A stretch of DNA of 64,000 nt from Schlesneria sp. (GCA_028291515.1 JAQGHU010000001.1:124001-188000); one strand, 5' to 3'; shown: positions 28,485 to 38,264, counted from the stretch's first letter. The notes: a model not told the origin generated them from the sequence alone. Numbers and translations are program-made.

Positions 28485-28880
28485 CTATGAGTCATCCCGG
28501 TGTGGGTACTCACTCAATATCTGCAACATTCGCTCACCACGCGGAACATCGAGTTGGTCCCCCTCGGGCGTACGCCCCAACTGCATCAGCAAATGTTCGG
28601 CTTGCTCAAACGGGCAATACTTTTCCCACTTTGCAGCCAGCTTCTGAAAATCAGGATCGCGAAGCGCGTCGGCCATCGTGGCATGGCGTTTCAGTTGATG
28701 AGCTGAATTGGTCGCCAGAATGAGAGAGCGGCATCGGTCGGCCACTTCCAGCCAACCCGCCTGACAGGCTTCGACCCCCGCCAGCAGTAGGAACCGATCC
28801 CGTGTCGGTGCCTGTTGCTTTTCGTCAGAAATCAATGCCAGTTGAACGTAGGCGCACATGGCAATTTCGTGATCGTGCAT
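28485..28880 (-). CDS. Conserved-looking hypothetical protein
   Basis: About 131 residues, soluble and mostly helical, with cysteines and a hydrophobic core (FLLLAGVEACQAGWLEVADRC) and a C-terminal PRGERMLQILSEYPHRDDS. The start is taken as the ATG at 28880, because the longer frame to 28934 would overlap the upstream MBL gene. No catalytic motif is visible and I do not recognise the family. It lies between the MBL hydrolase (28 bp) and the PSCyt1 gene (40 bp) on the same strand. Confidence 0.6.
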   Translation of the reverse strand: MHDHEIAMCAYVQLALISDEKQQAPTRDRFLLLAGVEACQAGWLEVADRCRSLILATNSAHQLKRHATMADALRDPDFQKLAAKWEKYCPFEQAEHLLMQLGRTPEGDQLDVPRGERMLQILSEYPHRDDS

Positions 28881-28908
28881 GGCGGTAAAAGTCTGATTTG
28901 AGAAGGAC

Positions 28909-29703
28909 TTAGAACGGAATCCGCAGGCCGTCATACGAGAGTTCGACTCCCTTTGGCAACCGCGCGTTTGTTTCGCAGTACTCTAAGTTGTGCGAGACGT
29001 GAGTCAGATAAGATCGCCGCGGTTTCACCCGTTCAATCGCCGCCAAAGATTGTGGGATACCGAAGTGAGTGGCATGAGGTTCGTCTCGCAAGGCGTCAAT
29101 CACCAAGACATCCAAGCCTTCGAGCAGCGGCCAGCTTTCGTCGGGGATAAAGCTGACATCCGTGCAGAACGCCACGTTTCCGACTCGAAAACCCAGGACA
29201 GGAAGTTTCCCGTGAAGCAACCGAATCGGAATAACCTGCACGCCCAATAGCTCAAAAGGGACTAGGCCAATGCGACGCAGTTCCAGTTGTGGAATCGCTC
29301 CGTAATGCAGTTCAGGATCGAAGGGCGCAAACGCGTAGGAATAGGCGGCACGAATCTGGTTTTCAACGATTTCTTCACAATACAAGGGGATCGCTTGTTT
29401 CAGTCGATAGCCGAATAGCCTCAGATCATCCAAACCGAACAGATGATCGGCGTGGCTATGAGTGTAAATGACGGCGTGGGCCACATCGATTCGCTCGCGA
29501 ATCAATTGAATCCGCATCTCCGGCGGCGTGTCGATTAAGAACGTCCCGGTCCCCGTGTGAACGGCGACTCCGGTTCGCGTACGGTTATTTCGCGGATCGG
29601 TCGACGTACAGACCGCGCAATGGCAACCAATGATTGGCACCCCGTGGCTGGTTCCCGTTCCGAGCAGAATCAGTTCCCGACGAGAAGTAGAAATTACAGA
29701 CAT
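28909..29703 (-). CDS. MBL-fold metallohydrolase (PhnP-like)
   Basis: Metallo-beta-lactamase-fold hydrolase, ~264 aa. The metal motif HxHxDH is complete (THSHADHLFGLDDLR), and further ligands lie in FCTDVS and LTHVSHN. The opening GTGTSHGVPIIGCHCAVC, with its Cys pair, is typical of the PhnP / phosphoribosyl-cyclic-phosphodiesterase-like branch. The start at 29703 is favoured by AGGACAG just upstream; an in-frame start at 29730 is possible. It is first of a likely four-gene minus-strand unit ending with the helicase. No phn genes are nearby, so the substrate is open. Confidence 0.87.
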   Translation of the reverse strand: MSVISTSRRELILLGTGTSHGVPIIGCHCAVCTSTDPRNNRTRTGVAVHTGTGTFLIDTPPEMRIQLIRERIDVAHAVIYTHSHADHLFGLDDLRLFGYRLKQAIPLYCEEIVENQIRAAYSYAFAPFDPELHYGAIPQLELRRIGLVPFELLGVQVIPIRLLHGKLPVLGFRVGNVAFCTDVSFIPDESWPLLEGLDVLVIDALRDEPHATHFGIPQSLAAIERVKPRRSYLTHVSHNLEYCETNARLPKGVELSYDGLRIPF

Positions 29704-30033
29704 CTGTCCTATGCCGAAATGCGAGCACAATCGAGTTTAAGTGGGTTCACTTTAGTGTATCAGGGGCCAGGTTCGGCCGCACGGATCGCACTCCGATGGG
29801 TTTCTAGACATTGATGCCCAAATCCCTAGCGAGAGCCAGAACGCCGAGTAGCAGAGTGTCATTTTTTCCTCGCAATTTCTAGCTGAAAACAGGGGCGTTC
29901 CTGTGGTCTGGGTAGATTCATGTTCCGCGTGGCACGCTGGTTGCGTCAGCGACCTCTGCGTCGAAATGACTTCGACCTGACCGCCGCACGGAGGCAATCG
30001 ATATTAGAAAATTCCCGAGCGGTCGCTTCCACC

Positions 30034-30118
30034 AAGGGTAGTTCGACTGGAGGTGTAGCCGGAGACGGTCCGATGGCCGTAGCCGGGCGAGCGCCTATGC
30101 TTCCAGTCGACTACTCTT
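30034..30118 (+). ncRNA. Candidate structured RNA upstream of cfa
   Basis: A long paired element. The outer stem is 16 bp with one bulged T and one G-U (30034-30050 with 30103-30118). It continues into AGGTGT/GCGCCT (30051-30056 with 30091-30096) and encloses a hairpin CGGTC/GGCCG (30066-30079). A T-rich tract follows directly, as in a terminated small RNA read on the plus strand. I do not recognise a known RNA family. It could also be a terminator-like leader of cfa. Confidence 0.4.
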
Positions 30119-30141
30119 TTCTTTAGGCCTATTTTCTACTT

Positions 30142-30168
30142 AGGGTCGTACCGCGAGCCGGTGGCCCT
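30142..30168 (+). other. Second hairpin in the cfa upstream region
   Basis: AGGGTC (30142-30147) pairs with GGCCCT (30163-30168), and ACCG (30150-30153) with CGGT (30159-30162), giving a compact GC-rich hairpin 24 bp after the larger structure. Confidence 0.4.
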
Positions 30169-30452
30169 TCTCACCTTGAAGGATTAATTAGGTCCACACC
30201 CGTCCGTCATTCGCGGCAATATCCAGAGGCGCAGACAGGCACGAGAACGAGATCGCTCAGTGGTCGACTCACGAGTTTGACATCTTTGGCGCACACTATC
30301 CCACGCGCGCAAGAATTGGCACACCCGCCACAAATTTCGCGCCGTAGGATTCATCTTGTGAGCTTTTTTGAATTTCTGATAACTTCCCGCCGGTTTGCAG
30401 CGGCAACTTGAATCCGCTGCCTCTCATTTTCAGGCGACGGAGGTTAGTACCC

Positions 30453-31790
30453 GTGTTGACTCGATTGTCCTTCCTCACCTCCGACGCGAAACAACTTAAA
30501 GCGGCGAAAACGGTTCTGGAACATGTGGCCGAACTGTTGAACGCCCGATTTTCGATCAAGCTCTGGGATGGTTCGGTCATCCCGATGGGGAGCGAAGTTA
30601 CCCCAGGATTGGCGATCTCAATTAAGGGGCCAGGCGTCATTGGGGCTCTTCTGCGTCGTCCCACGCCCGATAACCTGCTGCGTCAGTACGCGACGGGAAA
30701 CATTGAGTTTCATGGTGGCGATCTGATGGAATTTGGCGCGGCCATCCGTGTTGATAAATCACGCTCGCGCTTGAAACAGATTCGTAAGAGCCTGCTGTTC
30801 CGTAACGCGCTGCCGTTTCTGGTCGCTCCGGCCGAGAAGCCTGAAACGAAGCATGCCTATGCTGGAGACGCGATCGGTCGCGGTCATGTCGCCCGAGACA
30901 ACAAAGACTACATTCAATTCCACTACGATCTGGGGAACGAGTTCTATCAACTGTTCCTTGATCCCGAGATGCAGTATTCCTGCGGTTACTTCACCGACTG
31001 GGGCAACTCGCTGGAACAAGCTCAGCGTGACAAGCTGGAAATGATCTGTCGCAAGCTGCGATTGCAGCCCGGCGAAAAGATGCTCGATATCGGCTGCGGT
31101 TGGGGCGGACTGATTTGCCACGCCGCGCAGAACTATGGCGTGAAAGCTCATGGCGTCACGCTGTCGCAGACTCAATTCGACTTCACGACCGAGAAGGTTC
31201 GCCGGCTGGGCCTGGAAGGCCAAGTGACTGTCGAACTGCGAGACTACGCGACACTCGACGGAACGTATGACAAGATCTCCAGCATCGGGATGTACGAGCA
31301 CGTTGGGATTGCGAACTATCCGAATTACTTTGGCAAGATCTATTCGCTACTGCGCGATCGCGGAGTGCTGCTCAATCACGGGATCACTCGACGAGCCAAA
31401 CACAACAAGCGACGATTTGCTCAAATGCGTCCCGAGCACCGATTGATCGCGAAGTACATCTTCCCGGGTGGCGAACTGGATCATATCGGTCATACGTGCG
31501 AGTCGCTGGAAGCCTGTCGCTTTGAAGTTCACGATGTGGAGAACTGGCGCGAACACTATGCGCAGACGACGCGGTTCTGGTGCCAGCGCCTGGAAGCTCG
31601 TAAAGACGAAGCCATTGCGATGGTGGGCCCGGAACGCTATCGGCTGTGGCTGGCTTATCTGGCCGGGGTGTCATTCACATTCAACGACGGCGCGCTGAGA
31701 ATCTTCCAGGTCGTCGCCAGCAAGCACTCGGCGAAAGGTCGGGCGGAACTGCCTCCGACGCGTGAGGATCTGTATCGTCGAGCGGGTTGA
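30453..31790 (+). CDS. cfa: Cyclopropane-fatty-acyl-phospholipid synthase
   Basis: SAM-dependent methyltransferase that adds a methylene bridge to unsaturated membrane phospholipid chains. The N-terminal ~130 residues are the lipid-binding part. The catalytic domain opens with HYDLGNEFYQLFLDPEMQYS, and the SAM-binding motif LDIGCGWGGL follows, then VTLSQTQ and SIGMYEHVG. About 445 aa fits the family. The GTG at 30453 is chosen because GGAGG at 30439-30443 sits 9 bp upstream. It is monocistronic with a terminator at 31807. The structured upstream segment might influence its expression. Confidence 0.93.
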   Translation: MLTRLSFLTSDAKQLKAAKTVLEHVAELLNARFSIKLWDGSVIPMGSEVTPGLAISIKGPGVIGALLRRPTPDNLLRQYATGNIEFHGGDLMEFGAAIRVDKSRSRLKQIRKSLLFRNALPFLVAPAEKPETKHAYAGDAIGRGHVARDNKDYIQFHYDLGNEFYQLFLDPEMQYSCGYFTDWGNSLEQAQRDKLEMICRKLRLQPGEKMLDIGCGWGGLICHAAQNYGVKAHGVTLSQTQFDFTTEKVRRLGLEGQVTVELRDYATLDGTYDKISSIGMYEHVGIANYPNYFGKIYSLLRDRGVLLNHGITRRAKHNKRRFAQMRPEHRLIAKYIFPGGELDHIGHTCESLEACRFEVHDVENWREHYAQTTRFWCQRLEARKDEAIAMVGPERYRLWLAYLAGVSFTFNDGALRIFQVVASKHSAKGRAELPPTREDLYRRAG

Positions 31791-31806
31791 GCTCGCAGTA
31801 AAACGA

Positions 31807-31836
31807 AAGCCGAGTGAGATGAAACTCGCTCGGCTT
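31807..31836 (+). terminator. Terminator after cfa
   Basis: A 12-bp stem with one G-U pair (31807-31818 with 31825-31836), loop of 6, then a T run, 16 bp after the stop codon. Confidence 0.88.
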
Positions 31837-31899
31837 TTTTCACGTCCGCGTAACATTCTGTAATGACGCCTCCGGCGACGTTCGTGGTTGCTGACTTAA

Positions 31900-32727
31900 T
31901 TAGGGCGTGCCAGAGGCGAGTGTTCCGTCGTCAAACTGGTACTTCATTCCTTCTCGCAGCACATGAATCTTCAGATTGCGTGCCGCGGCTGGTTCTCCCT
32001 TCACCATCTTTTCGATTCGTGATTTCCTCGCATCGATTACGGTGACGTTGCCATTTCCGACGACTTCGAATTCACGGCCATGGACGAAAACAGCGGTCTC
32101 TTCGTCGATTCCGATCCCGATCAGTTCCGGATAGTCCATCACGGCCAAGGCCAAGCGGTTGAAACGACCTTTTTGCAGGAAGTGCTGATCGACGATCACT
32201 TCGGGCCAGAGGGCCAATCCGTCCATCAGAAAGGGAGTCGAGCCGGCTCGCAGGCTATCGAGATCCGAACGGCCGCCGATCATCTTTTGAGACATCACGG
32301 CAGCACCGGCACTTGTTCCTCCGACGATGGCTCCTTCGCGGTATCGCTTGCGAATCGCTTCGACGATGCCGGTTCCTTCGATGGAATTCATGAAGACCCC
32401 TTGCAGGCCACCGGGCATCCAGATCAAGGAGGCCTCTTGAATCATCTTCACGGCTCCGGCGGGATCGCGCGGATTGACGAGTGATACTTGAGCGGCCCCG
32501 GCCTTTTTCCAGACCGAGACGGAACCAGGGCCGTTCTCGGGATTGGCTTCGGCAATGACAGCGACCTTGGCCGATTTGCCACCGGCCATTTGAAGCGTAC
32601 GATCGACAACGCGTATCAAATTCGTCCCACCACCCACGGCAACAAGCTGTCCCTTGGCGGGCGGTGAAACAGATTGAGAACTCGTCGGGTCACCCAGCAA
32701 CGCTGCAGTAATCAGCAATGACCACAT
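31900..32727 (-). CDS. Cyanophycinase-like exported peptidase (S51)
   Basis: Serine peptidase of the cyanophycinase / S51 family, 275 aa, which cleaves beta-linked Asp-Arg polymers in characterised members. The catalytic Ser lies in GGTSAGAAVMS. Other family landmarks are GGGTNLIR, WMPGGLQGVF and GIGIDEETAVFV. A short signal peptide (MWSLLITAALLG) indicates export. The ATG at 32727 has GAGGAG upstream; the longer frame to 32856 adds an unlikely extension. No cyanophycin synthetase is nearby, so the natural substrate may be another peptide. Confidence 0.87.
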   Translation of the reverse strand: MWSLLITAALLGDPTSSQSVSPPAKGQLVAVGGGTNLIRVVDRTLQMAGGKSAKVAVIAEANPENGPGSVSVWKKAGAAQVSLVNPRDPAGAVKMIQEASLIWMPGGLQGVFMNSIEGTGIVEAIRKRYREGAIVGGTSAGAAVMSQKMIGGRSDLDSLRAGSTPFLMDGLALWPEVIVDQHFLQKGRFNRLALAVMDYPELIGIGIDEETAVFVHGREFEVVGNGNVTVIDARKSRIEKMVKGEPAAARNLKIHVLREGMKYQFDDGTLASGTP

Positions 32728-33076
32728 CAAACCATCTCCTCGGTATGACGGATAAAAACGGACGCGGAAGTGTATTGCGTTTGAGGGGTCACGCCTAGGT
32801 CCGCTAGCTGTCAAAACCGTGTGCCTATCGGAAGGTTCGGTTAACTGGCTTGACACGTGCCAATGTCATGGACTTTCGTCGATCGATGTCCGAAAAATAT
32901 TTGAAATTGATGCCAAAGGCGTGATCCAAAAGTGATCTTTTACGTTTGGTACGGTTAACGCCGAGTTTCGACCTCGACTTCGGATCGATATGATCGCGAG
33001 GTCGTTCGGCATTCGCTTTACACTTCGTCGGTCAGCACTTCCGTCAGTTCATGCCCCAACAGAACGCGAAAATCTA

Positions 33077-34348
33077 ATGGCGCCGAAGGGGATTCTGGAG
33101 TCGGCAAATGCACCGCCACCCGCTCGAGGATTGGTGGACATGGTCGCGGCGCGACTGTCGCTGTTGGACGTGGCTCAGCCGACTTATGTCGGAGATGTAA
33201 TTTCTGCGATTCTGCAACTCGCCTGCGACGCTCGAGCGAGCGATGTCCACTTTACGCCGACTGAGTCGGCTCTCATTGTGGCTTGGCGTGTTGATGGCGT
33301 GCTGCAACCGATTGCGACCGTTCCCCAACGGTTGTCGGCGAACGTGGCAGCTCGGCTAAAGGTCTTGGCGGACTTGCTGACATACCGAACGGATGTCCCG
33401 CAAGAAGGCCGATTGCGCGACGACACGCATGACATGGAAATGCGGCTCAGCACGTTTCCGACGTTGTATGGCGAAAAATCAGTCGTCAGAGTCTTTGCGG
33501 GAAGTGGCCGGTTTCAGTGGCCATCCGATTTGGGACTGCCCGCCGATCTGCAGCAGCGGTTGCTCGAACTTCTGCTGGAGACCGCCGGGACTCTGATCAT
33601 TACGGGGCCGGCGGGGAGCGGAAAAACGACCACGGCCTATGCTTGCCTACGCGAACTCCAGCGACAGGTGGGATCCGGCAAGAGCGTGGTCACGCTGGAA
33701 GATCCCATTGAGTCGGTCCTAGGAGGCATTTCTCAATCGCAGGTGAATCGCGCCGCGGGCTTCGACTATGTGTTGGGACTTCGCTCGCTGCTGCGTCAAG
33801 ATCCCGATGCAATCCTGGTCGGGGAGATTCGTGATCGCGAGACCGCCGAAACGGTGTTTCAAGCCTGTTTGACAGGACACCTCGTGTTGACAACCTTCCA
33901 CGCCGGGAGCGCCGCCGAAGCGATCTGCCGATTGGGAGATATGGGGATCGAACCTTATCAACTGCGAGCGGGTTTGTTGGGAATTCTCTGCCAGCGACTG
34001 TTTCGTGAACTGTGTGACTGCGCACAGTGGACTGATGACGAAGTGCATCGTCTTGGCTATCCGGTTCAGCGAGTCCGCATTCCGATTGGCTGTGCTGGTT
34101 GCAACTCGACGGGATACCGGGGACGACTATTGCTCGCTGAATTGTTGGTTCCCAACGATCCGGCTGTCGGTCGAGCGATTGTAACCCGCGCCGACACTTC
34201 GGAATTGAATGCGTTGGCAACAGCCGCGGGCATGCTCAGTATCAGCCAACGAGCAATTCAAGCGATTGAAGCGGGGCGCACAAGTCCTTCGGAGGTTCGA
34301 CGTGTGCTTGGTTTCCGAGACGGCTCGGGGCATGGTATTGGAGTCTAG
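33077..34348 (+). CDS. GspE/PulE-type secretion ATPase
   Basis: Hexameric traffic ATPase of type II secretion / type IV pilus systems, ~423 aa. The N2 domain is seen (SDVHFTPTESALIVAWRVDGVL), then Walker A GPAGSGKTTT near 177-186, the Asp box LEDPIE, Walker B DAILVGEIRD and the His box FHAGSAAEAI. A C-terminal cysteine set (CDC, then CAGC) may form the metal-binding domain. The long N1 domain of full GspE is missing. The start is uncertain: ATG 33077 or 32990, neither with a clear ribosome site. The upstream gap 32728-33076 holds nothing else recognised. gspF follows after 29 bp. Confidence 0.88.
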   Translation: MAPKGILESANAPPPARGLVDMVAARLSLLDVAQPTYVGDVISAILQLACDARASDVHFTPTESALIVAWRVDGVLQPIATVPQRLSANVAARLKVLADLLTYRTDVPQEGRLRDDTHDMEMRLSTFPTLYGEKSVVRVFAGSGRFQWPSDLGLPADLQQRLLELLLETAGTLIITGPAGSGKTTTAYACLRELQRQVGSGKSVVTLEDPIESVLGGISQSQVNRAAGFDYVLGLRSLLRQDPDAILVGEIRDRETAETVFQACLTGHLVLTTFHAGSAAEAICRLGDMGIEPYQLRAGLLGILCQRLFRELCDCAQWTDDEVHRLGYPVQRVRIPIGCAGCNSTGYRGRLLLAELLVPNDPAVGRAIVTRADTSELNALATAAGMLSISQRAIQAIEAGRTSPSEVRRVLGFRDGSGHGIGV

Positions 34349-34377
34349 GTTCACTCGACTGGAAGATTGAAAGAGAC

Positions 34378-35412
34378 ATGGACACACCTGCCATCCGCCC
34401 TGTCACGATTCGCTTGGAAGACTTGATTGCGATCAATCGCGAGATCGCGGCCTTGGTAAGAGCCGGCGTCCCGCTAGAGCTTGGGTTACGCACGTTTGCA
34501 GGTGGATTGCCGTCGCGACTAGGCCGCCTGGCGGATCGCATCGCCAATCGATTGAACCAGGGCGAGTCGGCGACGAGGGCGTTCCAATTGGAAGGTCTAC
34601 CCGTGTCACCCGTTTATAGCGCGGTGATCGATGCAGGACTGCAATCCGGTCGAGTTCCCGAAGTTCTGGAAGCGGTCGCCAAATCGGCCGAGGTTCTGCA
34701 AGAGACCCGTCGCCAACTGCAGTTGGCTTTAGTTTATCCCATTGTGGTCTGCCTGCTCGGTTATGCGTTGTTTGTTTTTTTCATCACGGCATTGGTTCCC
34801 AATTACATTCGTACCGCCGAGGACTTCGGCTTCAGTGACGACGTCATGTTTCGAACCCTGCGGCAAATCCACGATACTAAGTCCGTCTGGATTTGGGTCG
34901 TCCCGCTTGTTGCCTTCGGAATCATGCTTGTATCTCGATTCTGGCTGCGTCAGCGTGGACTTTTTCGATCGTTCACCATGGGGCAAATTCTTGCTCGAGC
35001 CCAGTTTGCCGACCTGCTGCAAATCCAGATTGCTCAAGGGCTGCCAATCGGACCGTCCTTTCGCCGTGCTGCCGATGCAACCGGCGACCGAAGGCTAAGA
35101 CGATTGGCGGACGATGTCTGCCGCGACCTCGAACGCGGCATTCCCTTTGAGGATGCTGTGGCACAATCCCCTGCCTTACCGCCAATGATGCGTTGGATGC
35201 TGTCGACAGGCGCGAAACAGGGGACGTTCGTAAAATCGCTCGAACTAGTGCGCGATTCGTTCCGCCGTCAGGCCCTGCGACAATCGCAAGTCCTGCGAGT
35301 CTGGTTACCAGCGGTTTTCACGTTGGTAATCGCCGGCGGATTCGCTTTGATGTACGCCCTTCTCTTTTTTCTGCCTTTGCGAGGCCTGTGGGAAGGGATT
35401 ATGCGTGAGTAG
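34378..35412 (+). CDS. GspF/PilC-type inner-membrane secretion protein
   Basis: Polytopic inner-membrane platform protein, 344 aa, with two T2SSF repeats: the first around residues 15-120 (PLELGLRTFAGG, then SPVYSAVIDAGLQSGRVPEVLEAVA), the second around 205-310 (QIAQGLPIGPSFRRAADATGD-type). Membrane helices lie near 122-142, 178-196 and 312-336. It is coupled to the GspE-type gene 29 bp upstream, and together they form the motor and platform of a pilus or type II secretion system. No pseudopilin, secretin or peptidase gene is in the window. Confidence 0.87.
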   Translation: MDTPAIRPVTIRLEDLIAINREIAALVRAGVPLELGLRTFAGGLPSRLGRLADRIANRLNQGESATRAFQLEGLPVSPVYSAVIDAGLQSGRVPEVLEAVAKSAEVLQETRRQLQLALVYPIVVCLLGYALFVFFITALVPNYIRTAEDFGFSDDVMFRTLRQIHDTKSVWIWVVPLVAFGIMLVSRFWLRQRGLFRSFTMGQILARAQFADLLQIQIAQGLPIGPSFRRAADATGDRRLRRLADDVCRDLERGIPFEDAVAQSPALPPMMRWMLSTGAKQGTFVKSLELVRDSFRRQALRQSQVLRVWLPAVFTLVIAGGFALMYALLFFLPLRGLWEGIMRE

Positions 35413-35578
35413 GCATCTCGGACTGCTTGTGGAGAGCGAGCACGGCAAATAACATGCCATCCGCGTGATTTGACTCGTCTAGTTTTCGGGCGGGAATCGC
35501 GAGAATAATTGCGGAGAGGTCTAGCCTCGCATCGAGCATCAGGTATTCTTGATTTGTGATAGAATTGCTTTTGCGACC

Positions 35579-38215
35579 ATGAATCCGCCGAACTGCGTGC
35601 CTTCGCGAGATCCTCCATTGATGCATCCCGGTGTACCTCCACGACTTCGCGCGTTCGCCATATTCCCAACGACTTTAACTCCATTGATTCGGTGCTGCGC
35701 CACGGTCGCGCTGGTTGCCTCAGTTGGCAATTCGCACGTGGATGCTCAAACCATCGACTTCAATCGAGAGATCCGTCCGATTCTGTCCGAGAACTGCTTC
35801 TATTGTCACGGCCAGGATGGCAACAAGCGGCAGGCCGAATTGCGATTGGACGATCGCGATGCCGCGGTGAAAGCGGGCGCGATTACTCCACGAGACTTGG
35901 CGAAGAGCACTTTGATTGCGCGGGTCTTATCCGACGATCCCGATCAATTGATGCCACCGCCAAAATCGAACCGCAGGCTTAGCGCCGAGCAAAAGAAACT
36001 GCTTGAGCAATGGATCAAAGACGGAGCTGCGTACGAACCGCATTGGGCTTTTGTCGCACCAAAGCGACCCGCAGAGCCGATCGTTCAGCAAACACAGTGG
36101 GTGCGCAATGCCATTGATCGGTTCGTGCTTGCCAAGCTCGAAAGCGAAAAGCTGAGTCCTTCTCCCGAGGCAGATCGCGCCACGCTCATTAAGCGGTTGT
36201 CGATCGATCTAGTTGGATTGCCGCCGACTCCCGCCGAAGTCGATGCGTTCGTTGCTGATCAAGACGAGCATGCCTACGAAAAGTTGGTCGATCGATTGCT
36301 GGCGAGTCAGCACTACGGCGAGAGAATGGCGCTCCCGTGGCTCGATGCGGCTCGCTATGCCGACAGCAACGGTTTCCAGCAGGACGGAGACACCTGGCAG
36401 TGGATCTGGCGCGACTGGGTTGTGAAAGCGATGAACCAGGACCTGCCATTCGATCAATTCACAATCTGGCAAATTGCCGGTGACTTGCTGCCGAACGCGA
36501 CCACCGATCAGAAGATCGCCAGCGCGTTCAATCGAAATCATCTGCTGAACGGCGAAGGGGGGGCGATCGCCGAAGAGCAGCGGTTCGTGAATCTGTTCGA
36601 TCGGATCGACACCACTGCTACGACCTGGCTGGGACTGACGATGGCGTGTGCTCAGTGCCACGACCACAAATACGATCCGATCACGCAGCGCGATTACTAC
36701 AGTCTGCTCGATGCCTTCAACCGCGTTCCAGAAAATGGCACACCTCAATACTTCTCGTCCCGGATCCGCGTCGCCGCTCCCTTGCTGGAACTTCCGACCG
36801 AAGAAAACTCCAAGCAGATTGGTCAGTGGGAAGCAGAGATCAAGGTGGCCGAGGCCGAGGCGGCACCGATCGCAACTTCTGCCTTCGAAGGTTGGCGGAC
36901 CGGATTGTTTGCCGATGGAAAGCCTGCTGAAGGTAAAGGCTTGGCTGAACCCGTCGCCGCGATCTTGCGAAAGCCCGACGGGGAGCGAACTGATGCCGAG
37001 AAGAAGCAGGTCGAGGCCGATCTTCGCAAGCACTTCGAGGAGAAAGTTCGGCCGACGCTGGTCGCGAAGCTGCCCGTATTAGGGAAGGCCCCCGAGATCC
37101 GCAACCGGTTGGCGGCGTACCGCGCTGACAAGCTGCCGCGCGTCATGATCATGAGCGATGAGCGGCCACGCGAAACATCCATTTTGGATCGCGGCGAGTA
37201 TCTGACTCCCAGAGAGAAGGTGGCCTTCGCGACACCAGCATTTCTGCCGCCACTGCCTGCCGGCGCACTGGCGAATCGACTCGGCTTCGCACAGTGGCTG
37301 GTCATGCCCGAACATCCGCTGACCGCTCGAGTCCAAGTCAATCGAATCTGGCAGCACTACTTCGGAGCCGGGATCGTCAAAACGGCCGAAGACTTTGGAG
37401 TTCAAAGTGAGTATCCCGTTCATGGCCCGCTGCTGGATTGGCTGGCGGTCGAATTCCGCGAACGAAACTGGAGCATGAAAGCTCTTCACAAGTTGATTGT
37501 GATGAGCGCAACGTATCGTCAGACCAGCCGCATCAGCCCCGAACTGCGTGCCAGGGACAGCGAGAATCGGTTGTATGCTCGGGCCAGTCGCTTCCGCATG
37601 CCATCGATCCTGTTGCGAGACTGGGCACTCTCCGCATCTGGACTGCTCGACCCGCGAGTCAGCGGTGCTCCCGTTTATCCTTACCAACCGGATGCGGTCT
37701 GGGAGGCACTCGCCATTACCAAGGAACGCGACTTCACATATCCGCAATCGACCGGCAGCGACCTGTATCGCCGCAGCCTGTACACGTTCTGGCGTCGAAC
37801 CGTGATTCCCGCGAATATGTTTGACGCGTCCAATCGTCAAACCTGCCGCGTCCGTTCGGCCGCAACCAGCACCCCACTTCACGCCCTGACAACGCTGAAT
37901 GATCCGACGTGGGTCGAAGCAGCGCGAGTCCTGGCTGAGCAATGCGTGAAGGGGCAACCTGACCTCGACGCACGTTTAAGCCATGCATTCCGACAAGTTG
38001 TGGGTCGTCCACTGGCGGAGCGGGATCTGCAGGTGTTGCGTCGCGCCTTTGAACGTCAAGCTGCGATCTACCGCGCCGATGCCGATGCCGCGAAGGCATT
38101 GCTGTCAGTGGGAGCCACCAAACGAGACGAATCGCTCGATCTGACGGATCATGCGGCGATGACGGCCGTCTGTCTGGCGATCTTGAATCTGGATGAAGCG
38201 ATGAATCGCGAGTAA
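35579..38215 (+). CDS. PSCyt1/DUF1549/DUF1553 cytochrome-like protein
   Basis: Exported planctomycete protein of ~878 aa. A signal-like hydrophobic stretch (LIRCCATVALVASVG) leads to a PSCyt1 domain with heme motif CFYCH, followed by DUF1549 (LIKRLSIDLVGLPPTPAEVD, and CAQCHDHKYDP with a second CxxCH) and DUF1553 at the C-terminus (AQWLVMPEHPLTARVQVNRIW). The start is uncertain: ATG at 35579 or 35621, no strong ribosome site. A DUF1501 gene follows after 49 bp, the standard two-gene unit in this phylum. Molecular function unknown. Confidence 0.87.
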   Translation: MNPPNCVPSRDPPLMHPGVPPRLRAFAIFPTTLTPLIRCCATVALVASVGNSHVDAQTIDFNREIRPILSENCFYCHGQDGNKRQAELRLDDRDAAVKAGAITPRDLAKSTLIARVLSDDPDQLMPPPKSNRRLSAEQKKLLEQWIKDGAAYEPHWAFVAPKRPAEPIVQQTQWVRNAIDRFVLAKLESEKLSPSPEADRATLIKRLSIDLVGLPPTPAEVDAFVADQDEHAYEKLVDRLLASQHYGERMALPWLDAARYADSNGFQQDGDTWQWIWRDWVVKAMNQDLPFDQFTIWQIAGDLLPNATTDQKIASAFNRNHLLNGEGGAIAEEQRFVNLFDRIDTTATTWLGLTMACAQCHDHKYDPITQRDYYSLLDAFNRVPENGTPQYFSSRIRVAAPLLELPTEENSKQIGQWEAEIKVAEAEAAPIATSAFEGWRTGLFADGKPAEGKGLAEPVAAILRKPDGERTDAEKKQVEADLRKHFEEKVRPTLVAKLPVLGKAPEIRNRLAAYRADKLPRVMIMSDERPRETSILDRGEYLTPREKVAFATPAFLPPLPAGALANRLGFAQWLVMPEHPLTARVQVNRIWQHYFGAGIVKTAEDFGVQSEYPVHGPLLDWLAVEFRERNWSMKALHKLIVMSATYRQTSRISPELRARDSENRLYARASRFRMPSILLRDWALSASGLLDPRVSGAPVYPYQPDAVWEALAITKERDFTYPQSTGSDLYRRSLYTFWRRTVIPANMFDASNRQTCRVRSAATSTPLHALTTLNDPTWVEAARVLAEQCVKGQPDLDARLSHAFRQVVGRPLAERDLQVLRRAFERQAAIYRADADAAKALLSVGATKRDESLDLTDHAAMTAVCLAILNLDEAMNRE

Positions 38216-38264
38216 GTTGAGAACTAGAGTAAATCAAGTCCATCTGCGCAACTGAAGAACGACC

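Larger units (their letters stand above)
29704..30452. other. Long intergenic region with several hairpins
   Basis: About 750 bp between the MBL gene (minus) and cfa (plus) without a convincing gene. It contains GTCGAA/TTCGAC (29960-29976) and the two structured segments listed separately (30034-30118 and 30142-30168). It must also hold promoters for both flanking genes, but no clear -35/-10 pair was seen. Confidence 0.5.
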
